From the NCBI GenBank assembly GCA_964423425.1, contig CAYRES010000001.1, forward strand, positions 62,001 through 126,000: a stretch of DNA of 64,000 bases, in the 5' to 3' direction. Each line of letters starts with the position of its first letter. The first letter of the stretch is position 1. Position numbers and translations under genes: made by a program. The DNA is from CAYRES01 sp964423425 (GTDB lineage: Bacteria > Actinomycetota > Thermoleophilia > RBG-16-64-13). The notes below the pieces were generated by a model. The model made no database searches and was not told where the DNA came from. It was given only the letters and a program-made list of their open reading frames with translations. Shown here piece after piece: positions 58,893 to 64,000 of this stretch.

Positions 58893-59991
58893 CGTTCTCA
58901 CCGAACGAGGCTACGAAGTCCACTTCTGTGGCGCAGGCCAGGGCATGGAGGGTACGCTCGTACCCCGCGCCGGGTATCCCTTCACGCGGGTACGCATAAG
59001 GGGTTTCGAGCGGCGGCTGGGTCTCACCACGCTGCGCACTCTCGCCTCACTGCCGGTGGCGGCGGCCGATGCCTTCCGTCTGCTGCGGCGCCTACGGCCG
59101 TCCTGCGTATGCGGGGTGGGGGCGTATGCCTCCGGCCCGGTGGTCGCCGAGGCTGCGGTGTGGGGAATCCCCAGCATCGCTGTCGAAATGGATGCACACC
59201 TCGGTTGGACCAATCGCACCCTCTCCTTGTTGGTGAAGCGGGTATGCCTCTCGTTTCCGGTCGAGGGGAAGGAAGGGGGCCGCTTCCTGCACACGGGGAG
59301 GCCCATTCGCCCCGAGCTTCTGACCGCTACCCGGCAAGAGGGCCTGAGCCGTTTCGCGCTCGACCCAACTCTGCCCGTGGTGCTCGTCTTCGGGGGAAGC
59401 CTTGGCTCCCGCCGGCTCAACGACGCCACGCTCGAAGCATTCTCCTCGCAGGAGACGCCCTTCTCGCTCATCCATGTCACCGGAGAGCGGGATTTCCCAC
59501 GGGTCAGCGCGGCGCTTGGTGGTGGAGATGGGCTCTCGGCAGCCGCATCACCCGGCGGGGTGCGACCGGAGTCCTCGGAGCTTCCGGACGGTGCGGTGGT
59601 GGGGGCCGAGAACCCCCGCTACCAGGCACATGCCTATCTCCACGATTTCCCGCGTGCGCTCGCCGCCGCCACCATCGCCGTGGCCAGGGCAGGGGGTTCG
59701 GTGGCGGAACTGCTTGCCCGGGGGGTGCCGGCCCTGTTGGTGCCCTATCCTCTCGCCACGGCCGACCACCAGACCAAGAACGCACGAGCCCTGCAGGCGG
59801 CGGGGGTTGCGGTCATGGTGCCTGACGCCGAACTCGACGGCCCGCTTCTCAAAGCCAAGGTGCATGAGCTTCTCGAACCGGAGACTCGGCGCACGATGAG
59901 TGAGGCGGCTCTCAGTCTTTCGCGAGCCGATGCCGCCGACCGCATCGCCGACGAGATAGTACACTTGGCAGGATCTCCTGAGGGAACATAG
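58825..59991 (+). CDS. murG: UDP-GlcNAc:lipid I GlcNAc transferase MurG
   Basis: Adds GlcNAc to lipid I to make lipid II. ATG 58825 has GAGGAG eight bases before it and gives 388 residues. It begins RILIAGGGTAGHVVPALAIA, then GAGQGMEGTLVPRAGYP, and in the C-domain VFGGSLGSRRLND and ARAGGSVAELLARGVPALLVPYP with DHQTKNA. The acceptor-site segment is EMDAHLGWTNR, where E. coli-type MurG has EQN; similar variants seem to occur in some deep actinobacteria. A Gly/Ser-rich insertion lies at about residues 232-265. Confidence 0.92.
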   Translation: MSRILIAGGGTAGHVVPALAIADVLTERGYEVHFCGAGQGMEGTLVPRAGYPFTRVRIRGFERRLGLTTLRTLASLPVAAADAFRLLRRLRPSCVCGVGAYASGPVVAEAAVWGIPSIAVEMDAHLGWTNRTLSLLVKRVCLSFPVEGKEGGRFLHTGRPIRPELLTATRQEGLSRFALDPTLPVVLVFGGSLGSRRLNDATLEAFSSQETPFSLIHVTGERDFPRVSAALGGGDGLSAAASPGGVRPESSELPDGAVVGAENPRYQAHAYLHDFPRALAAATIAVARAGGSVAELLARGVPALLVPYPLATADHQTKNARALQAAGVAVMVPDAELDGPLLKAKVHELLEPETRRTMSEAALSLSRADAADRIADEIVHLAGSPEGT

Positions 59992-59994
59992 CCA

Positions 59995-61392
59995 ATGACA
60001 CACACAGTCGATTTCGACGAGCCCCACTTCTCCGCACTCTCCCGCTTCCACTTCGTGGGCATCGGCGGTGCGGGCATGAGTGGTATCGCTCTCGTGCTAC
60101 ACAGGCGTGGGTATGCGGTGGCGGGCTCGGATCTGAAGGCCTCGCGCTACGTTACTCTGCTCGAGCAGGAGGGCGTTCCCGTCCATCTGCGGCATTCCGC
60201 CAAGAACCTGGGCGATCCCGACGTCGTGGTCATCTCAAGTGCCATCCCACCTCACAATCCGGAAGTCGTGGAAGCCCGCCGCCGCGGCATCCCCGTGGTG
60301 AAGAGAGCGCAGGCTCTCGCTTGGTTGATGGAGGGCTACCGAGGCATAGCCGTATGCGGGACGCACGGCAAGACCACGACCACCTCCATGATGAGCCAGG
60401 TGCTCCTCGACGCCGGCCTCGACCCCTCCTTCCTCATCGGGGGCGAATTGAACGACCTGGGATCGAATGCGCGCCACGGGGAAGGCCGGTACCTGGTGTG
60501 CGAAGCCGACGAATCGGATGGCTCCCTGCTCTATTTGGCCCCGGAGGTCGCGGCGATCACGAATCTGGAGCTCGATCATCACAGCCACTACCAGCACGTG
60601 GACGAAGTGGCCGATGTCTTCACTCGATTCGTGGACAAACTCCCCCCGAGCGGCCGCTTGGTGTACTGCAGAGACGACCGCAGGCTCGCCCACATGGCCC
60701 GTGGCGTCACACACGTTCCCACCACGGGCTACGGCTTGGCGGAAGGGGAGTACCAGGCTCGGGAGCTCACCCTCTACCACCAGGGCAGCCGCTTCGAAGT
60801 GTGGCGCCGCGAGCATCGCATCTGCGACGTGGAGCTCGCCGTACCGGGCCTTCACAATATCCTGAACGCGCTGGGCTGCTGCGCCGTGCTGTCGGAGTTG
60901 GGGGTCTCACCCGGCGTCATCTCCTCCTCACTCAAGAGCTTCTCGGGCGCCGCCCGGCGCTTCCAGTGGAAAGGGGAGCGGCAGGGCGTGAGCGTGGTCG
61001 ACGATTACGCTCACCACCCCACCGAGGTGAAGGCGACTCTGCGCGCCGCACGCACCGGAGAGTGGAAGCGCATCATTGCCGTCTTCCAGCCCCACCTATA
61101 CTCGCGAACCCTGTATCTGCAGAATGAGCTGGCCGAGGCACTTGCGGAGGCCGACATCGCCGTGGTCACTGACATCTTCGGAGCTCGTGAAGACCCTCAA
61201 CCCGGGGTCACGGGCAAACTGGTGGTGAACGGCATGCTGAGGCACCGGCATCGTTCACCCGTGGTGTACCTTCCCCGCTTGGGCAACGTGGTCGACTATC
61301 TGAAATCCGCCACTCGACCGGGCGACCTCGTACTCACCCTCGGCGCGGGCGATGTGCACCGGGTGGGCGAGCGCTTCCTGGAGGACGGATAG
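59995..61392 (+). CDS. murC: UDP-MurNAc:L-alanine ligase MurC
   Basis: First Mur ligase, adding L-Ala to UDP-MurNAc. The 465-residue protein has HFVGIGGAGMSGIA at the N-terminus, SSAIPPHNPEV, P-loop GTHGKTTTT (122-130), ADESDGSLLY, NLELDHHSHY and the C-domain DDYAHHPTEVKATLRAAR with FQPHLYSRT. ATG start three bases past the murG stop, murB two bases further on, so the run is surely one transcript. Confidence 0.96.
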   Translation: MTHTVDFDEPHFSALSRFHFVGIGGAGMSGIALVLHRRGYAVAGSDLKASRYVTLLEQEGVPVHLRHSAKNLGDPDVVVISSAIPPHNPEVVEARRRGIPVVKRAQALAWLMEGYRGIAVCGTHGKTTTTSMMSQVLLDAGLDPSFLIGGELNDLGSNARHGEGRYLVCEADESDGSLLYLAPEVAAITNLELDHHSHYQHVDEVADVFTRFVDKLPPSGRLVYCRDDRRLAHMARGVTHVPTTGYGLAEGEYQARELTLYHQGSRFEVWRREHRICDVELAVPGLHNILNALGCCAVLSELGVSPGVISSSLKSFSGAARRFQWKGERQGVSVVDDYAHHPTEVKATLRAARTGEWKRIIAVFQPHLYSRTLYLQNELAEALAEADIAVVTDIFGAREDPQPGVTGKLVVNGMLRHRHRSPVVYLPRLGNVVDYLKSATRPGDLVLTLGAGDVHRVGERFLEDG

Positions 61393-61394
61393 AG

Positions 61395-62429
61395 GTGCAG
61401 AACGAGGCCTCGGTGACGGAATCGGCCGGTGACGTAGCGACCCTCATACGCAGAGTGCCGGGTGTGCGTGTGTGGAGGCATGCTCCCCTCGCGCCTTTCA
61501 CCACCATTGGCTGTGGAGGCAAGGCTGGGGTGCTCGTCACCTGCGATGAGCCGCGCGCGGTGTGCAGAGTCTTGGAACTGGTGCGCCTGTCGGGTGGTGC
61601 GTTCGAATTCCTGGGGTCCGGATCGAACCTTCTGGTGGCCGATCAAGGTTATGCGGGTGTGGTCATCAAGTTGGCGGACTCTTTCCAATACGTCTCCCAC
61701 CCGGAAGGCGAGACCTTCTCAGACGCCTGCAAGGATCCCGGGGGCGCGGAGATCTCCCCAACCGGCGACGGTATGTCTGTGGTGCTCGAAGCCGGTGGCG
61801 CCCTCAGTCTGCCCAGGCTGGCCGTCTACGCGGCCGAGAACGGGCTCTCCGGTCTGGAGTTCGCCTGTGGGATCCCGGGTTCAGTGGGTGGAGCCACCCT
61901 CATGAACGCTGGAGCCCACGGAGGTCAGCTGTCGGATCTGCTCCTCTCGGTGCAGGTGGCATCTGCGGACGGCCTGGAGTGGGTGTCGGCGGGACGGATA
62001 TGCTTCGGCTACCGCTGCTCGGGGCTGCCTGCGGGCGCGTGTGTGACAGCCGTAAGGCTGGTTCTGACTGCGTCCGATACGCAGGAAGTGTTGGCGGCGC
62101 ATCGTGCCAACCTGAAGAAGCGCCGGCTGTCCCAACCTCGAGGAGCCCGGACTTTCGGCAGTGCTTTCAAGAACCCCTCCGGTGACGCGGCCGGCCGTCT
62201 GTTGGATCAGGCCGGCGTGAAAGGCATGAGCCGAGGGGGTGCGTGCGTCTCATCGGTGCATGCCAACTTCGTGGTGAACACCGGCGATGCCACCACAGCC
62301 GACGTGCTCCACCTCATGACCATGATGCGCGAGACGGTGCAACGCGTTCACGGTGTCGTGCTCGAGCCGGAAGTGAAAGTCTGGGGCACCGACTTCCCCT
62401 GGAGGCAGGAGTCTGGGCATGAGGGGTAG
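61395..62429 (+). CDS. murB: UDP-N-acetylenolpyruvoylglucosamine reductase MurB
   Basis: Flavoenzyme that reduces UDP-GlcNAc-enolpyruvate to UDP-MurNAc with NADPH. The 344-residue protein has the FAD-binding fold: FTTIGCGGKAGVLV, GSGSNLLVADQGY, GIPGSVGGATLMNAGAHGG, and the C-domain with the catalytic Ser in FGSAFKNP and Glu in VLEPEVKVWG. A loop of about 25 residues is inserted near residues 100-128. GTG start two bases past murC. Position between murC and ftsQ matches several Gram-positive dcw clusters. Confidence 0.94.
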   Translation: MQNEASVTESAGDVATLIRRVPGVRVWRHAPLAPFTTIGCGGKAGVLVTCDEPRAVCRVLELVRLSGGAFEFLGSGSNLLVADQGYAGVVIKLADSFQYVSHPEGETFSDACKDPGGAEISPTGDGMSVVLEAGGALSLPRLAVYAAENGLSGLEFACGIPGSVGGATLMNAGAHGGQLSDLLLSVQVASADGLEWVSAGRICFGYRCSGLPAGACVTAVRLVLTASDTQEVLAAHRANLKKRRLSQPRGARTFGSAFKNPSGDAAGRLLDQAGVKGMSRGGACVSSVHANFVVNTGDATTADVLHLMTMMRETVQRVHGVVLEPEVKVWGTDFPWRQESGHEG

Positions 62430-62441
62430 AAACATCTCAGT

Positions 62442-63266
62442 GTGGATCGGAGAATACGAGAGCGACGCCGCGAGATCGCGCGCGGGCGCGGCCGTCACCG
62501 GCTGACGCTCGCCATTCTCGCCGTTCTGCTCCTCGCCTGTGTGGGCGGTTTTCTCTGGCTTCGCTCCTCAGACGCCCTTTCTGTGACCCGGATCATCGGA
62601 CCCTCTTCTGATCTTGTCGGGACTGAAGAGGTCTCGGACGTCCTGGGAGACGTGCTTGGACAGAATCTTCTCCAAGTACAGGGCGGGGAACTCGAGGAGA
62701 CGCTCTGTACGCTGCCCTACGTGCGAGAGGCCCGGGTGGTCAAGCGCTTCCCCCACACCCTCGAGGTGCGACTGGTGGAGTATGTACCAGCGGTGCGTCT
62801 GAAGGACGTGGCAGGCACGGTCTGGCTGGTTTCAGAAGACGGCCGCGTGCTGGAGATGGAGGTCCCCGGGGATGGATCGGCCGTGGAGGCGCAGGCGGTG
62901 GACGTGGAGCAGGCGGACCCGTCGCTGCTGCCCTTGGTGATCGCAGGCGAGGAAGCCGTCGCGGGTCCGGGTGCCTGGGTGTCGAGGGGCGTCGGCGATG
63001 CAGTCGGGCTTGCTCTGGTTACGATGAATCCCTCCCTCTGGCCCGACACGCTTCCCCTCGAGGCGGTGCACGTGGATGGGACCGGGAGCGTGACCATGGC
63101 GCTGGAGGGAGGTACGAGGGTCAAGGTCGGCACCTGTGAGAAGCTAGAGGAGAAGTTGATGGTAGCCACACAGGTAATAGACCAATACTTGAGGGATGGT
63201 AAGCTTGCCGAGTACGTGGATGTGAGAGTACCGGACCGCGTTGTGGCTAAGAAACGCGATTCGTGA
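62442..63266 (+). CDS. ftsQ: Cell division protein FtsQ (POTRA domain)
   Basis: FtsQ/DivIB links FtsL and DivIC to the septal synthases. The 274-residue protein has a very basic cytoplasmic N-terminus (1-20), one membrane helix (about 21-40), a POTRA domain (about 45-115; VTRIIGPSSDLVGTEEV, LPYVREARVVKRFPHTLEVRL within it) and the FtsQ beta-domain (EYVPAVRLKDVAGTVWLVSEDG and on). GTG 62442 is used; GAGGGG lies 16 bases upstream, which is far. It is the last gene before a 247-base gap and ftsZ. Confidence 0.9.
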   Translation: MDRRIRERRREIARGRGRHRLTLAILAVLLLACVGGFLWLRSSDALSVTRIIGPSSDLVGTEEVSDVLGDVLGQNLLQVQGGELEETLCTLPYVREARVVKRFPHTLEVRLVEYVPAVRLKDVAGTVWLVSEDGRVLEMEVPGDGSAVEAQAVDVEQADPSLLPLVIAGEEAVAGPGAWVSRGVGDAVGLALVTMNPSLWPDTLPLEAVHVDGTGSVTMALEGGTRVKVGTCEKLEEKLMVATQVIDQYLRDGKLAEYVDVRVPDRVVAKKRDS

Positions 63267-63274
63267 TATGTGTT

Positions 63275-63303
63275 AGCATGTAATGCTGCTTCCCTGAAGG
63301 GAA
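63275..63303. promoter_or_regulatory. Two adjacent palindromes in the ftsQ-ftsZ intergenic region
   Basis: AGCAT-GTA-ATGCT (63275-63287) is followed three bases later by TTCCCT-GA-AGGGAA (63290-63303), both perfect. They could be operators for ftsZ control, or the second a small processing hairpin. A weak promoter pair, TTGTGG (63241) and TGATAT (63264), lies just upstream. Confidence 0.4.
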
Positions 63304-63337
63304 CCCGAGAAAACTGCAGCTCTGTGCTAGGTTCTGC

Positions 63338-63511
63338 ATGGAAAGTATGGAGTCTACATTGAGGTTGCGGGAAATGAGAGAGCAGGCGGCGGGGGAGTCG
63401 GTCTCGGCCACAGAGGTGTGCGGGCGCGCCATAGCCGGTACATCGAGCGGCGCAAGGAGCTGCGTGGCGAGTGAGGGCACTCCCGATGTGGGTGCAACGG
63501 AGGTCGCGTAG
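63338..63511 (+). CDS. Candidate small ORF (57 residues) just upstream of ftsZ
   Basis: ATG 63338 opens a frame that stops at TAG 63509-63511, two bases before the ftsZ ATG. The product (MESMESTLRLREMREQAAGE at its start) is Ala/Ser/Glu-rich with two cysteines and no recognised domain. The ribosome site is weak (CTAGG six bases before) and third-position GC is lower than in neighbours, so it may be chance. If translated, it would couple to ftsZ. I list it because the position is suggestive. Confidence 0.25.
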   Translation: MESMESTLRLREMREQAAGESVSATEVCGRAIAGTSSGARSCVASEGTPDVGATEVA

Positions 63512-63513
63512 AC

Positions 63514-64000
63514 ATGATCGACACCGGTTCGAGCTACATCGCGGTGATCAAGGTGGTCGGAGTCGGAGGCGGAGGGACCAACGCGGTCAACCGCATGGTC
63601 GACGCCGGGCTGAAGGGCGTGGAGTTCATAGCCGTCAATACCGACGCACAGGCTCTGCTCATGTGCGATGCGGACGTGAAGATCCACATCGGGGGCAAGG
63701 TCACCCGGGGCCTGGGTGCCGGCGCCAACCCGGAGGTGGGCCGCCAGGCGGCTGAGGAGAGTCGGGACGAGTTGCGGGAAGCTCTGAAGGGCGCCGACAT
63801 GGTCTTCGTCACCGCCGGGAAGGGCGGGGGTACGGGCACGGGGGCCGCGCCGGTCATCGCCGAGTTGGCCCGGGAGTTGGGTGCGCTCACCGTGGGGGTG
63901 GTCACCCGCCCCTTCACCTTCGAGGGCCGCAAGCGGGCCACGCAGGCGGAGACGGGCATCGAGGCCCTGTCGAAGAAGGTCGACACCCTGATCATCATCC
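63514..64000 (+). CDS. ftsZ: Cell division GTPase FtsZ (partial, C-terminus outside window)
   Basis: FtsZ forms the cytokinetic ring. The first 162 residues are visible: IAVIKVVGVGGGGTNAVNRM at the N-terminus, FIAVNTDAQAL, the GLGAGANPEVGRQAA loop and the GTP signature GGGTGTG at 104-110, then VTRPFTFEGRKR. The short N-terminus before the first strand is normal. GGAGG lies ten bases before ATG 63514. It is not preceded by ftsA, in line with actinobacteria. Confidence 0.97.
   Translation, partial: MIDTGSSYIAVIKVVGVGGGGTNAVNRMVDAGLKGVEFIAVNTDAQALLMCDADVKIHIGGKVTRGLGAGANPEVGRQAAEESRDELREALKGADMVFVTAGKGGGTGTGAAPVIAELARELGALTVGVVTRPFTFEGRKRATQAETGIEALSKKVDTLIII

Overview
The window looks like a piece of core chromosome from a high-GC, rod-shaped bacterium, most likely a deep-branching and probably anaerobic actinobacterium (Coriobacteriia-, Geothermincolia- or Thermoleophilia-like). 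The signs are: a division and cell wall cluster that passes from ftsQ to ftsZ with no ftsA, a full mreBCD-mrdA-rodA elongation cluster, AddAB-type recombination nucleases, a Rex NADH sensor, a DUF1844 protein, meso-DAP-type MurE (DNPR motif) and many GTG starts. This placement is inference from gene content, not from a phylogeny.

Layout. 1-7.5 kb: start of a WYL regulator (minus, cut by the window edge), divergent addB-addA, and a tRNA-Pro antisense to the addA 3' end. 7.7-13.7 kb: rex, an ECF sigma/anti-sigma pair (minus), DUF1844-mtnP, a minus-strand hypothetical gene and a galE-like epimerase, and a stand-alone Lrp/AsnC ligand-binding domain. 13.86-14.48 kb: five tRNA genes (Pro, Gly, Arg, His, Leu). 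14.6-24.5 kb: the proteostasis run tig-clpP-clpX-lon, then valS-folC. 24.5-26.3 kb: a tiny membrane protein, a membrane double zinc ribbon protein, ndk and maf. 26.4-32.2 kb: mreB-mreC-mreD-mrdA-rodA (lateral wall growth). 32.2-37.4 kb: a DUF697-like protein, a radical SAM/DUF2344 protein and RNase E/G. 37.5-42.8 kb: rplU-rpmA-obg-proB-proA-nadD. 42.8-44.1 kb: a LytR_C-domain membrane protein broken by an assembly gap. 44.2-47.8 kb: IscR-like regulator, cysE, pcrA. 48.1-64 kb: the dcw cluster mraZ-rsmH-ftsL-ftsI-murE-murF-mraY-murD-ftsW-murG-murC-murB-ftsQ-ftsZ (ftsZ cut by the window end).

How the genes work together. Most of the window builds and shapes the cell wall: MurB-F make the UDP-MurNAc-pentapeptide, MraY and MurG make lipid I and II, RodA/PBP2 with MreBCD polymerise the side wall, and FtsW/FtsI with FtsL, FtsQ and FtsZ build the septum. 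The tig-clpPX-lon block folds and degrades proteins. Tight spacing and start/stop overlaps (GTGA, ATGA, TTGA) at addB-addA, DUF1844-mtnP, DUF697-radical SAM-rng, Rrf2-cysE, murE-murF-mraY and murD-ftsW point to translational coupling.

I found no mobile element, prophage, CRISPR array or clearly new multi-gene system. The best leads are a ProA that lacks its catalytic cysteine, an IscR-type regulator coupled to cysE, iron-sulfur cysteine sets in both AddA and AddB, low-complexity loop insertions that recur in many core enzymes, a strong terminator-like hairpin just before obg, and an unusual ftsQ-ftsZ intergenic region. The sequence at about 42.90-43.08 kb (poly-G/poly-C with ten Ns) should be treated as artefact.
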